NCBI RefSeq assembly: GCF_003382365.1
Contig: NZ_QTSU01000002.1
Coordinates: forward strand, 620,001 to 684,000
Direction of reading: 5' to 3'
From: Lysobacter silvisoli
GTDB taxonomy: Bacteria > Pseudomonadota > Gammaproteobacteria > Xanthomonadales > Xanthomonadaceae
Length of the DNA: 64,000 nt
Part shown: positions 9,998 to 18,221 of the stretch, piece by piece
Numbering within the stretch: the stretch's first letter is position 1
How the letters are laid out: the number at the start of each line of letters is the position of its first letter
Notes under the pieces: model-generated
Told to the model about the DNA's origin: nothing
Database searches by the model: none
What the model saw: the letters and a program-made list of their open reading frames with translations, nothing else
Made by a program: the position numbers and the translations under genes

Positions 9998-10471
9998 TCA
10001 GTTGGCGTCGATGCGTTCGAGGTAATGCCCGGACGCAGCATAGGCTTCGTTGCCGGCCAGTTTGCCTTGCACGGTGCGGAGCACGCGAAAGCCTTCGGAC
10101 AGGTATAGAGCCAACGCCGCGTCGTTGCCCACCAGCACCTCGGCGTACATCGTGCCTGCGCCATCGGCGATGGCACGGCGCAGCAAGGCGCGGCCGATGC
10201 CGCGCCGGTACACGCTGGGGTCGCAATACAGCCAGGTCAGTTCGTCGTCGGAATACGCCGCGAAGCCCTGCACCAGGGCATCGACCTCGGCCACCACCAC
10301 GCGCGCGTCGAACAGGCCTTCGTTGTCTGCCGTCTGCGCGAGGGTCAGGTAGGCCGCTTCCAGGCCCGCGGCAGCGAGTTCGTCGCGGCGCGCGGCGTCG
10401 TGGATCGCGCATAGGCGCGGCCAGTCGCTGTCGCGGTAGTCGCGTAGCCGGATGGCGCCGAACGTGTGCAT
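9998..10471 (-). CDS. GNAT-family N-acetyltransferase
   Basis: A 157-residue GNAT with the beta-4/motif A region WLYCDPSVYRRGIGRALLRRA (about 80-100; RRGIGRAL is the acetyl-CoA pyrophosphate loop) and the motif B segment VLVGNDAALALYLSEGFRVL. The NDAALALYLSEGF stretch is the classic motif of acetyltransferases acting on small amines or protein N-termini (RimI-like), but the substrate cannot be assigned. It lies 40 bp downstream of ubiE on the same strand and could be read through from it. Confidence 0.87.
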   Translation of the reverse strand: MHTFGAIRLRDYRDSDWPRLCAIHDAARRDELAAAGLEAAYLTLAQTADNEGLFDARVVVAEVDALVQGFAAYSDDELTWLYCDPSVYRRGIGRALLRRAIADGAGTMYAEVLVGNDAALALYLSEGFRVLRTVQGKLAGNEAYAASGHYLERIDAN

Positions 10472-10511
10472 GGTCGGGCGCTCGCGCGCGAACCCTGCGG
10501 CGCCGGCCCCT

Positions 10512-11303
10512 TTACACCTTGTAGCCGGTGTGGATCGCGCAGATGCCGGCCGACAAATTCTTGTAGTCGCAACGGGCGAAGCCGGCGGCCTCCATCATCG
10601 CCTTCAACTGGTCCTGCGGCGGATGCTTGCGGATGCTCTCGGCCAGGTACTGGTAGCTATCGCTGTCGTTGGCGAACAGCTTGCCCAGCTTGGGCAGCAC
10701 GTTGAACGAATGGAAATCGTAGATCGGCTTGAACCACTCGGCCTTGACCTCCGAGAACTCCAGCACCCGCGCCTGGCCGCCCACCTTGAGTACGCGGTTC
10801 ATCTCGCGCAGCGCGGCGTCCTTGTCGGTGACGTTGCGCAGGCCGAAGGCGATGGTGACCAGGTCGAAGCTGGCGTCCGGGAACGGCAGCGCCTCGGCGT
10901 TGAGCTGCACGTATTCGAAACCGGCGACCTTGCCCAGGTCGGTCATGCGGTCGCGGCCCACGCGCAGCATGGCGCCGTTGATGTCGCCCAGGACGATGCC
11001 GCCGGGCTCCTTGCCCTGCGCCACCTCGTGCGCCGAGCGCAGCACGCGGTCGCGCAGCAGCAGGGCGATGTCGCCGGTGCCGCCGGCCAGGTCCAGCACG
11101 CGGTCGCCGCGCTTGGCCTGGGCGGTGGCGACGAAGTAGCGCTTCCAGACCCGGTGGATGCCCAGGCTCATCAGGTCGTTCATCAGGTCGTAGCTGCTGG
11201 CGACCGAGGAGAACACCTCGCCGACCAGCTTCTGCTTGTCGCCCGTGGGCACGTCGCGGAAGCCGAAGTGGGTGGTACCGGGCTTGTGGGTCTGTTCGCT
11301 CAT
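10512..11303 (-). CDS. ubiE: Ubiquinone/menaquinone biosynthesis C-methyltransferase UbiE
   Basis: A 263-residue class I SAM methyltransferase. The N-terminal THFGFRDVPTGDKQKLVGEVF and YDLMNDLMSLGIHRVWK segments are UbiE signatures, followed by the SAM-binding VLDLAGGTGDIALLL (about 69-83) and the second family motif RVLKVGGQARVLEFS. UbiE methylates the benzoquinol or naphthoquinol ring in quinone synthesis and acts at the inner membrane. The ATG at 11303 is the family-consistent start; an earlier in-frame codon would add unrelated sequence. It is divergent from elaA with a gap of only 55 bp. Confidence 0.97.
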   Translation of the reverse strand: MSEQTHKPGTTHFGFRDVPTGDKQKLVGEVFSSVASSYDLMNDLMSLGIHRVWKRYFVATAQAKRGDRVLDLAGGTGDIALLLRDRVLRSAHEVAQGKEPGGIVLGDINGAMLRVGRDRMTDLGKVAGFEYVQLNAEALPFPDASFDLVTIAFGLRNVTDKDAALREMNRVLKVGGQARVLEFSEVKAEWFKPIYDFHSFNVLPKLGKLFANDSDSYQYLAESIRKHPPQDQLKAMMEAAGFARCDYKNLSAGICAIHTGYKV

Positions 11304-11358
11304 GCCGGGATTATCGCACGGCCGTCCGCGGCGCCCGCGAACTGGCAGAATCGCGGCC

Positions 11359-11835
11359 ATGCCCACGTCCCCTGCCCTGCGCTGGCTGGTCCAGCCCTAC
11401 GACCGGCTCGAGCGCGACCAGCTCTACGACCTGTTGCGCCTGCGCGCGCAGGTGTTCGTGATCGAACAGAACTGCGTCTACCTGGACCCCGACGACAAGG
11501 ACCGCCACCCCGAGGCCCTGCACCTGCTGGGCTACGCCGGCGACGGCGCGCTGGCGGCGTATCTGCGCATCCTGCCGGCCGGCCTGAGCTACCCGCAGGT
11601 CAGTTTCGGCCGGGTTCTCACCGCCCCCGATTACCGCGGACGCGGGCTGGGCGACCTCATGGTCGAGCGCGCTCTGGACGCGATCCAGGCGCAGTGGCCC
11701 GGCGCCGACGTGCAGATCGGCGCTCAGGCCCACTTGCAGGGCTACTACGGCAAGCACGGTTTCGAACCTAGCTCGGAGCCCTACGTCGAGGACGGCATCC
11801 CGCACATCGACTTGCTGCGTCGGGCGCGCGCCTAG
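11359..11835 (+). CDS. elaA: ElaA-like GNAT-family protein
   Basis: A 158-residue protein with the ElaA N-terminus YDLLRLRAQVFVIEQNCVYLDPDDKD (split here by position, about 24-49; RAQVFVIEQ is the family hallmark). It also has the acetyl-CoA loop APDYRGRGLGDLMVERAL and a C-terminal YYGKHGFEPSSEPYVEDGIPHI segment typical of ElaA. The family is conserved in proteobacteria, with poorly known substrate. The stop codon TAG overlaps the TAG of the convergent DUF417 gene within the palindrome CCTAGG. Confidence 0.9.
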   Translation: MPTSPALRWLVQPYDRLERDQLYDLLRLRAQVFVIEQNCVYLDPDDKDRHPEALHLLGYAGDGALAAYLRILPAGLSYPQVSFGRVLTAPDYRGRGLGDLMVERALDAIQAQWPGADVQIGAQAHLQGYYGKHGFEPSSEPYVEDGIPHIDLLRRARA

Positions 11836-12707
11836 GCGCGACGCCGCGGCGGCGCGCTCAGCGCCAGCACCGCGGCGCCGGCCAGCAGCAACAGGTCCTT
11901 GAGCAGGAACTGCGCGGTGCCGCCGACGTACGGGAAGCCGTACCCCGGCTGCCAGCCCGGCGTGGTGAACAGAAAGCTGTTGGTCAACAGGTAGGTCGAG
12001 ACCGCGGCCCACAGGCCCCAGCGCGCCCATTGCGGACGCCACGGCCACAGCGCGATCAGCGCCGCGGTCGCCAGCTCGATCGCGCCGATCAGGTTGGACG
12101 CGCCCTGCTCGCTCAGCGGCCCGTACAGCCAGGCGAACAAGGGGCTGGCGCGCATCAGCCCGGCCACGCCCTGTGCTTCGACCGCGGTGAATTTCATCAG
12201 GCCGATCCACACCAGCACCAGCAGCTGGCCCAGCCACAGGCCGTACAGCGCCCGTCGCGCGCCGTCGCCGCAGCCGCGTTCGCGCGCGTACAGGCCCAGG
12301 GCCAGCGCGGCGATGCCCAGGTGCTTGAGCAGGGTCTGGCCGCTGCCGATCACCGGAAAGCCGCGGTACGGCGGGTCGTGGATCCAGGCCGCCGGGCCCA
12401 GCAGCAAGGCCAGGCCCGCGGCCCAGTACGCCGCCGCCAGCAGGGCCGCGCCCTTGCGCACGCGGCCGCGCGGCGCCAGCAGCAGGGCCAGGCCGATCGC
12501 CGATTGCAGCACCGCCAGCGCCCAGCCGATGGACTCCGCCCAGGCGGGCGACGGCAGCCAGGCGTAGCCGGACAACAGCCGGGCCAGCGCGGCTTGCTCG
12601 AACGGCAGCGGCCGCATCAGGCCGAACCACAGGGTCAGCAGGCCCAGCAGCCGCGCCGATAGGTTCCAGACATGCGCCAGCGACGGGCTTTCGGCGGGGT
12701 AAGGCAT
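11832..12707 (-). CDS. DUF417-like (YkgB-type) integral membrane protein
   Basis: A 291-residue hydrophobic protein with about seven to eight membrane helices. Motifs such as RLLGLLTLWFGLMRPLPFEQ at the N-terminus, WIGLMKFTAVEAQGVAGLM in the middle (the family KFT..EA.GI segment) and TNSFLFTTPGW point to the DUF417/YkgB family of DoxX-related proteins. Function is unknown; some relatives are linked to oxidative stress. The ATG at 12707 follows a GC-rich upstream region shared with the divergent DUF2306 gene. An N-terminal extension seen in the frame is not supported. Confidence 0.8.
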   Translation of the reverse strand: MPYPAESPSLAHVWNLSARLLGLLTLWFGLMRPLPFEQAALARLLSGYAWLPSPAWAESIGWALAVLQSAIGLALLLAPRGRVRKGAALLAAAYWAAGLALLLGPAAWIHDPPYRGFPVIGSGQTLLKHLGIAALALGLYARERGCGDGARRALYGLWLGQLLVLVWIGLMKFTAVEAQGVAGLMRASPLFAWLYGPLSEQGASNLIGAIELATAALIALWPWRPQWARWGLWAAVSTYLLTNSFLFTTPGWQPGYGFPYVGGTAQFLLKDLLLLAGAAVLALSAPPRRRA

Positions 12708-12860
12708 CGGCGTCTCCGGTCTCGGGCAATGGCACCCGCCCCTAAAGAGGGCCGCCGTAGGCCATCGGATGCGCGCGGGCGTACGAATCGGCCGGATCGG
12801 ACGACGCTCAGCGCCACCGCACCGACCCTGGAGCTCTCTCATAGGGCTCAGGGGTGACGT

Positions 12861-13520
12861 ATGCGGCAGGTGTGGCGTGGGTTGCGCTGGTTGGCGGCGC
12901 TGGCGTTCGGGCTGTTGTGCGTGGCGGTGGCGGCGTACGCCTTCGCCTTCTTCTATGTGCGCAACGCCTCGATCGGCAACCCGTTCGACGCGAACTTCGC
13001 CGTGGCCGGCTGGGCCGTGCCCGGCCACCTGTTCGGCGGCGGCCTGGCCCTGCTGCTGGCGCCGCTGCAACTTCTGACGGGCCTGCGCCGGCGCTGGCCG
13101 CGGCTGCACCGGCTCGGCGGCGGCCTGTACGCGGGCGGCATCCTGGTCGGCGCGATCTCGGCGCTGGCGTTGGCGCCGCAGGCCCAAGGCGGTTGGGCCA
13201 GCGGCAGCGGCTTCGTGTTGCTGGCGCTGGTGTGGATCGGCACGACCGCCACCGGCATCCGTTATGCGCTGATCGGCGACTACGAACGCCACCGCCGCTG
13301 GATGTTCCGCAGCGTGGCCCTGACCGCCTCGGCGGTGACCCTGCGGCTGATGCTGGGCATCGGCGCGGCGGCCATGCACTGGCCGTTCCTGGCCGTGTAC
13401 ATCACCGCCGCCTGGACCTGCTGGACCTTCAACCTGGCGGTGTGCGAACTGCTGCTGCGCTGGCCACGCAGGCGCGCGCGCCTGGATGCGCGGCGCCGGC
13501 TAGCCGCGCTGGCTCGCTGA
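12861..13520 (+). CDS. DUF2306 membrane protein
   Basis: A 219-residue protein with about six hydrophobic helices. The pattern GHLFGGGLALLLAPLQLL (helix 2), the RWPRLHRLGGGLYAGGIL turn, and DYERHRRWMFRSVALTASAVTLR (His/Arg-rich loop before helix 5) is typical of DUF2306, a family of bacterial membrane proteins of unknown function. The conserved His residues in GH, LHR and RHRRW could bind haem or metal, but that is speculation. The 3-prime end overlaps the convergent AraC-family gene by 21 bp. Confidence 0.8.
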   Translation: MRQVWRGLRWLAALAFGLLCVAVAAYAFAFFYVRNASIGNPFDANFAVAGWAVPGHLFGGGLALLLAPLQLLTGLRRRWPRLHRLGGGLYAGGILVGAISALALAPQAQGGWASGSGFVLLALVWIGTTATGIRYALIGDYERHRRWMFRSVALTASAVTLRLMLGIGAAAMHWPFLAVYITAAWTCWTFNLAVCELLLRWPRRRARLDARRRLAALAR

Positions 13521-14627
13521 GCCAGCCGCGCGCTGCTGGCGGTAGGCGCTGGGCGTGAGCCCGAGCTGGCGCTTGAACGCGGCGTTGAAGGTCGACTTGG
13601 AGGTAAAGCCGCAGTCGTAGGCGATGTCCAGGATGGTGCGCGCATCGTCGCCGTCGGCCAGGCAGGCGCGCGCGGCCTCGACCCGCTGGCGGTTGATGTA
13701 ATCGCAGTAGTTGCCCTCGAAGCGGCGGTTGATGACCGCCGATACCAGGTATTCGGGGTAGCCGCTGCGCCGCGCCAGCTGGGCGATGGTCAGGGCCGGC
13801 TCGCGGTACAGGCGTTCGCTGCTCATCAGCTGCGAGAGCTTGGCTTCCACCGCGGGAAAGCGCGGATCGTCGGCCGCCGCAATGGCGGCCGGCGGCGGCG
13901 CTTCGTCGGGCGCTTCGGGATCCTCCAACGCCGCAACGGGCGCCTGCGCCAGACTCAGGTAACCGACCACGAACACCCAGGCCGACACCGCGCCGTAGAT
14001 CAGTGGATAGTCGATCCAGGGGATGTCGAACAGGAACTGGGTCAGGGCAATGCACCAGATCACGATCTGCGAGACCGCCATCGCGTCGATCCAGTGCAGC
14101 GACATGCGGTCGGCGTCGGAGCGCCGTTGCAGCAACGCACGACGGTAGCGGCGCACGCACACCAGCCCGGCCACCACGTAGCTCAGGCTGTAAGCGAACA
14201 GGAACACGTCCAGCCAGGCGCCGCCGGGCCAGGCGCCACCGTTGCGGATGTGCAGGTACAGCGCGCGGTCGCCGGCGGCGTCCTGCACGAACGTGCCCAG
14301 GTTCGGCAGCAGCGCCACCACGAAGCCGAGCAGATGCACCCAGTCGCCGCGGCCGAAGCCACAACCGCGCGTGAGCGTGCGCACGTAGACGTAGAACAAG
14401 CTGCCGTACAGGAACGGGAACAGGCCGACGAAGTGATAGAGGCGGATCAGCTCGGGGCCGGGGTCGCGGAAGTACAGCGCCTTCACCGCCAGGTCGAAGC
14501 CGATCAGCGCGATCCAGCCGGCCAGCATGCGGTTGCCGGCCGCATTGACCGGGCGCCGCCACAGCGCCATGGCCAGCAGCGCCGCCTGCGCCGCGCCGAT
14601 CGCGAATACCACGCTCCAAAAGATCAT
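13500..14627 (-). CDS. Membrane-bound AraC-family transcriptional regulator
   Basis: A 375-residue protein. The N-terminal half has about six or seven membrane helices (from MIFWSVVFAIGAAQAALLAM to about residue 235). The C-terminal 120 residues are an AraC/XylS DNA-binding domain with both helix-turn-helix units: LTIAQLARRSGYPEYLVSAV, then TILDIAYDCGFTSKSTFNAA and FKRQLGLTPSAYRQQR. This is the 7TM-sensor-AraC architecture, in which a membrane sensor is fused directly to the DNA-binding domain. Ligand and targets are unknown; the divergent deaminase gene (start 14733) is a candidate target by position. The start ATG at 14627 precedes the first helix. Confidence 0.9.
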   Translation of the reverse strand: MIFWSVVFAIGAAQAALLAMALWRRPVNAAGNRMLAGWIALIGFDLAVKALYFRDPGPELIRLYHFVGLFPFLYGSLFYVYVRTLTRGCGFGRGDWVHLLGFVVALLPNLGTFVQDAAGDRALYLHIRNGGAWPGGAWLDVFLFAYSLSYVVAGLVCVRRYRRALLQRRSDADRMSLHWIDAMAVSQIVIWCIALTQFLFDIPWIDYPLIYGAVSAWVFVVGYLSLAQAPVAALEDPEAPDEAPPPAAIAAADDPRFPAVEAKLSQLMSSERLYREPALTIAQLARRSGYPEYLVSAVINRRFEGNYCDYINRQRVEAARACLADGDDARTILDIAYDCGFTSKSTFNAAFKRQLGLTPSAYRQQRAAGSASQRG

Positions 14628-14732
14628 GCGGCGGCCGTATCCCCGTGGCGGTCCGCGCCGATTATGCCCGTGCCGGGCTGGCCGCCGGCGCGCGCAGGCG
14701 CCAGACTGCGCATCCGCACCCGGAGTTTCCGC

Positions 14733-15188
14733 ATGATCGCGACCCCCGACTACCGCGCCCTGCTCGCCACCGCCGTCGCCGAAGCCCGTCAGGGCCTGGC
14801 CGAGGGCGGCATTCCGATCGGCGCCGCGCTGTACCACAACGACGGCCGCCTGCTCGGCTGCGGCCACAACCGCCGCATCCAGGAAGGCGACCCCTCCGTG
14901 CACGGCGAAACCGACGCCTTCCGCAAGGCCGGGCGCCAGCGCCGCTACGGCGACACCATCATGGTCACCACGCTGGCGCCGTGCTGGTACTGCAGCGGTC
15001 TGGTGCGCCAGTTCAACATCGGCACCGTGGTGGTCGGCGAATCGGTGAACTTCCAGGGCGGCATAGCCTGGCTGCGCGAGAGCGGCGTCCAGGTCGTCGA
15101 TCTCAACGACGGCGAATGCATCGAGATGCTCGGCGGCTACATCGCACAGCACCCCGAGATTTGGAACGAAGACATAGGCGAAGACTGA
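14733..15188 (+). CDS. CDA-fold nucleobase/nucleoside deaminase
   Basis: A 151-residue zinc deaminase with the paired motifs VHGETDAF (His/Glu, about 65-72) and LAPCWYCSGLV (PCxxC, about 84-94). The HGE...PCxxC arrangement and short length match the cytosine/guanine deaminase branch; the closest pattern I recall is fungal-type cytosine deaminase (HGE then TLxPCxMC). Likely reaction: hydrolytic deamination of cytosine or a related base. An adenosine-specific role for tRNA (TadA) is unlikely because HAE is replaced by HGE and the C-terminus differs. Start ATG at 14733. It is divergent from the membrane AraC regulator, 105 bp apart. Confidence 0.85.
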   Translation: MIATPDYRALLATAVAEARQGLAEGGIPIGAALYHNDGRLLGCGHNRRIQEGDPSVHGETDAFRKAGRQRRYGDTIMVTTLAPCWYCSGLVRQFNIGTVVVGESVNFQGGIAWLRESGVQVVDLNDGECIEMLGGYIAQHPEIWNEDIGED

Positions 15189-15327
15189 ACCAAACGCGGT
15201 CTCAGGCTGCGCGATCCGCGTGGTCCACGCTGACACGCACCGTCGTCCGACAGTGTTACCCTGCCGATGCAGGGGTGATCAATGGATTGGTGCGTCCATC
15301 CATGCAGTGGTACCACAAGGAGATCGA

Positions 15328-16569
15328 ATGAACGCAATGCGTAAGCGGGCGCTGTTGTCCTGCGCCCTGGTCGCCACCGGCCTGTTCGCCGCCCCGGCCT
15401 GGGCCGGCAGCGTCCAATGCGACAACGACCGCGCCGCGGGGCAATACCCCTGCGACAACATGGGCGGCCTGAACTACGTTTACCGCAGCGGCCAGCGCGG
15501 CGATTGGAACGGCGACGACCGCCTGAATTCCACCAACACCGGCTGGTACGGCTGGTTCTTCCCCGGCGTCGAGCGCAGCTACAGCTTCTATGCCTGGCTC
15601 AACAACAGCGCCTTCACCGACGCCTACGCGCGTTACGGCGTGATCGACACCAGCAACGCCTACCGTCAGACCGCGGTCATCAACCAGAACACCGCACCGG
15701 GCGGCTGGAACTACGCCGGTTACGGTCGCGGCTACCTGTTCACCGTCACTCCCAGCGGCAACGGCCGCAACGGCGCCGACATCGTGCAGCTGTACTACGC
15801 CGACGGCCTGGCCGCCGCCGCCGACGCCGCGCCGCGTGTGACCGAGGCCAATCGCGACTTCAGCGGCCGCTGCCCGTCCGCCACGCCCGCCGATCCGCGC
15901 ATCGCCGCGCTGCAGCAGCGCATGCTCGACGCGCCCGACGCCTACCGCGACGCCGTCGGTTCGGTGGACCTGCGCTTCCGCAACAACGGCCAGAACGAAG
16001 CCATCGACTTCGAAGTGTCCAGGACGCAGCGCAGCAGCTTCGTGCGCATCGCCCGCGGCCAGGACCGGGTCGAAGAGCACGCCACCCGCAACGGCAGCAG
16101 CCTCAGCCTGTATCCGCAGGCCAAGGCCTACAAGACCACGTTGCTGGCCGACCTGCCCGCACCCGGCGGCCCGCGTGTGTACCGCAACGCGCGTTGCGAG
16201 GCGGTGTTCGTACACCGCGGCGACGCCAGCGGCGCGATCGGCGCCGACAACGTCATCGCCCCGCAGAACTACGCCTTCTGGCTGTCCACCGAGGACGTGC
16301 GCATCGCCGGCCGCCAGCGCCTGCTCGGCCGCGAAGCCACCGTGGTCGCCGGCAAGCACGCCGACTACCTGGGCGAGAAGCTCGGCGCCGCGACGTTCCG
16401 CATGTGGGTGGACGACAAGACCGGCGCCCTGCTCAGGCTGGTCGGCCGCGACCGCACCGGCGCGGTGGCCTACTCCATCGACGTGCGCGAGCTGCGCTTC
16501 GACACCGGGCTGGAGCTGAAGCCGTCGATGGCGGCGCCGCAAGGCTGGTCCCGCTTGGAAACGCGTTAA
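15328..16569 (+). CDS. Secreted protein: golvesin-like N-terminal domain plus MucB/RseB-like C-terminal region
   Basis: A 413-residue protein with a signal peptide (RALLSCALVATGLFAAPAWA, cleaved after AWA). Residues about 30-175 resemble the golvesin/Xly-type beta-sandwich: RSGQRGDWNGDDRLNSTN, SFYAWLNN, TAVINQNTAPGGWNYAG and GADIVQLYYAD. Residues about 195-413 resemble the LolA/RseB lipoprotein-binding fold: VDLRFRNNGQNEAIDFEVSR, GREATVVAGKHADYLGEKLG and MWVDDKTGALLRLVGRD. Both assignments come from pattern recall and are tentative. A good ribosome site (AAGGAG) sits 7 bp before the ATG at 15328. It stands alone and ends at a perfect terminator hairpin. It may be an envelope-stress or matrix protein; its role is unknown. 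Confidence 0.72.
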   Translation: MNAMRKRALLSCALVATGLFAAPAWAGSVQCDNDRAAGQYPCDNMGGLNYVYRSGQRGDWNGDDRLNSTNTGWYGWFFPGVERSYSFYAWLNNSAFTDAYARYGVIDTSNAYRQTAVINQNTAPGGWNYAGYGRGYLFTVTPSGNGRNGADIVQLYYADGLAAAADAAPRVTEANRDFSGRCPSATPADPRIAALQQRMLDAPDAYRDAVGSVDLRFRNNGQNEAIDFEVSRTQRSSFVRIARGQDRVEEHATRNGSSLSLYPQAKAYKTTLLADLPAPGGPRVYRNARCEAVFVHRGDASGAIGADNVIAPQNYAFWLSTEDVRIAGRQRLLGREATVVAGKHADYLGEKLGAATFRMWVDDKTGALLRLVGRDRTGAVAYSIDVRELRFDTGLELKPSMAAPQGWSRLETR

Positions 16570-16579
16570 AGCACAGAGG

Positions 16580-16609
16580 CGGCACGCGGGACGATCCCGC
16601 GTGCCGTTT
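16580..16609 (+). terminator. Intrinsic terminator after the secreted protein gene
   Basis: A perfect 12-bp inverted repeat (16580-16591 with 16595-16606, loop CGA) is followed by a short TTT run. It begins 10 bp after the stop codon and separates this gene from the AT-rich gene downstream. Confidence 0.75.
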
Positions 16610-16655
16610 GTGGGAAGCTCCCGCAGTCTGAACGGAAAGAGGGCGTGAGAAGTAC

Positions 16656-17621
16656 ATGGACGTTCTTTTAGAACTTGATCTACGGATGGAAGGGGTCGGA
16701 GATCTAGAAACCCTCGATGGGATCCGAGCGGCTATACGCCACATACATGTTGCAACTCGCCACCTAAAGTTAGGACGAGAAAGTGCGGATCAAGACTTAT
16801 TCAACGACACCATCTACCGCACGAATCAAGCGTTCGAAGGAATGCTTAAAGAAGCCTACGTAGTCCTAACTGGGACGAATGGCATGAAGAAGTCGCCAAG
16901 CGAGATCGAAAAGCATCTTATCGACGGAAAACACCTAACCGATAGAGTCTTGGATTTGTTTAAAAACTATCGACAGGGATGGCGAAATCCTTCAACTCAC
17001 GACCACACGCTCCTATTCAAAGAACAAGAGGCACTGCTAGCTATTGTTAGCGTTGCAGCATTCGCAATTGTTCTTCTCGACCAAGTTATCGAAAAACTTA
17101 GCGCCCAAAGAGCCGAAGAAGAAACCAAGAGGCTGGCGAAGGTGGAAATATCGCCGGAGACCGCGGGTAATTTCCAAGATCACCTGCTGCGCTTGATAAC
17201 GCTCTTTCTCGAAAACAACTCAACGCAGATTTCAGGTCTACGCGAGCCAGCTATCATCGGCAACTTGGCGGGATTCATTAAAGCCGTAGATCCCGACATC
17301 ACGATCGAGCTAGAGCCTACCCGGGATTATGGCGTAAACGGTATTCCTGATATTTTGTTCAAGAAGAACAAGCAAGAAATACTGTTTGAACTGGAAACAT
17401 CCAGATCAAAATCTGGACTACGAGGAGGTACTCTGTCCAGAATGACGAGGATGTTGAGCGGCATCGAGGCGGAATTCGGCATAATTCTTGCCACTCTCGA
17501 CCCAGGTGACCTGACCGTAAAAGATTTTCCCTTTGGGGACAACAACGTCTATGTACTGTCCTCAGCATCGGAAGACCACTCCGATGCACACTTCAAATGG
17601 CTACCCTATAGTTGGGATTAG
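16656..17621 (+). CDS. Putative defence protein: HEPN-like domain plus PD-(D/E)XK-like domain, horizontally acquired
   Basis: A 321-residue cytoplasmic protein with no close family that I recognise. Residues about 50-150 are helical and carry W-RNPSTH (Arg110 to His115, an R-x4-H pattern) followed by a hydrophobic helix, as in HEPN/Abi-C ribonuclease domains. Residues about 215-255 read PTRDYGVNGIPDILFKK, then EILFELETSRS, resembling the PD...ExK core of restriction-type nucleases but with ExE in place of ExK. Base composition is strikingly different: one 60-base sample (16741-16800) is 43% GC against about 70% around it, and codon use is AT-rich. Both facts point to recent transfer, and the architecture suggests phage defence. 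This is inference; no partner gene is adjacent. Confidence 0.75.
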   Translation: MDVLLELDLRMEGVGDLETLDGIRAAIRHIHVATRHLKLGRESADQDLFNDTIYRTNQAFEGMLKEAYVVLTGTNGMKKSPSEIEKHLIDGKHLTDRVLDLFKNYRQGWRNPSTHDHTLLFKEQEALLAIVSVAAFAIVLLDQVIEKLSAQRAEEETKRLAKVEISPETAGNFQDHLLRLITLFLENNSTQISGLREPAIIGNLAGFIKAVDPDITIELEPTRDYGVNGIPDILFKKNKQEILFELETSRSKSGLRGGTLSRMTRMLSGIEAEFGIILATLDPGDLTVKDFPFGDNNVYVLSSASEDHSDAHFKWLPYSWD

Positions 17622-17630
17622 CATTATTCA

Positions 17631-18221
17631 TCAGCCGTCGCGCAGCTGCTCCTGCAGTTCGCGCAGGTAGGCCAGGCGCGGGATGTTGCGGCGCGCCTTG
17701 AACCAGGCCATGCAGGCCGAGACCAGCACGCCCAGGCCGCCGCCGACCAGGGCGCCGGTGTTGCCGTGCACGTCGCGTGCGTGCTCCTGCGGCAGCGCGC
17801 CGATCACGATCGCGAACACGACCAGGATCAGCAGCACGCCGAACCAGGTGCCGTAGCGCCAGTAGCGCAGGCTGGTGTTGGCGCGGTCGATCTCCAATTC
17901 CAGCATGGCCGCGGCGTCCAGCCCGTCGTCGCGCAGCTGCCGGCGGCGCAGCCACAGCGACCAGGCCTGGAAACCGATCGAGGTCGGGATCAGCAGCGCG
18001 AACACCAGCAGCATCGCGTCCGAAGGCGCGGTCTTGAGCATCAGCCAGGCGATGGCCGCCAGCGTGGCCACGGTCAGGCTGAGTTCGCCGTACACCGCCT
18101 TGCGCAACGCGCGCCCGCGCTTGCCGACCTCCTCGCGCAGGCGGTCCACGTCGATGCCGGCGCCGGATTGCGCGCGCCATTCGTCGCCCAGGGCGGTCCA
18201 ATCGAAATCCGCGTCGCTCAT
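17631..18221 (-). CDS. Four-helix membrane protein encoded with an ECF sigma factor
   Basis: A 196-residue protein. An acidic soluble N-terminus (about 1-42, DFDWTALGDEWRAQSG) is followed by two hydrophobic hairpins: helices near LSLTVATLAAIAWLML, LLVFALLIPTSIGFQAW, WFGVLLILVVFAIVIGA and LVGGGLGVLVSACMAWF. The ATG overlaps the stop of the sigma factor gene (ATGA), so it is coupled to it. By position it should be the anti-sigma factor, but it lacks the HxxxCxxC zinc motif common in ECF anti-sigma proteins. The role is inferred from context only. Confidence 0.8.
   Translation of the reverse strand: MSDADFDWTALGDEWRAQSGAGIDVDRLREEVGKRGRALRKAVYGELSLTVATLAAIAWLMLKTAPSDAMLLVFALLIPTSIGFQAWSLWLRRRQLRDDGLDAAAMLELEIDRANTSLRYWRYGTWFGVLLILVVFAIVIGALPQEHARDVHGNTGALVGGGLGVLVSACMAWFKARRNIPRLAYLRELQEQLRDG

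Noticed and set aside
16656-17621. AT-rich gene as a prophage remnant
   Set aside because: No phage structural, integrase or lysis genes flank it; it is a single intact gene in otherwise host-like DNA.
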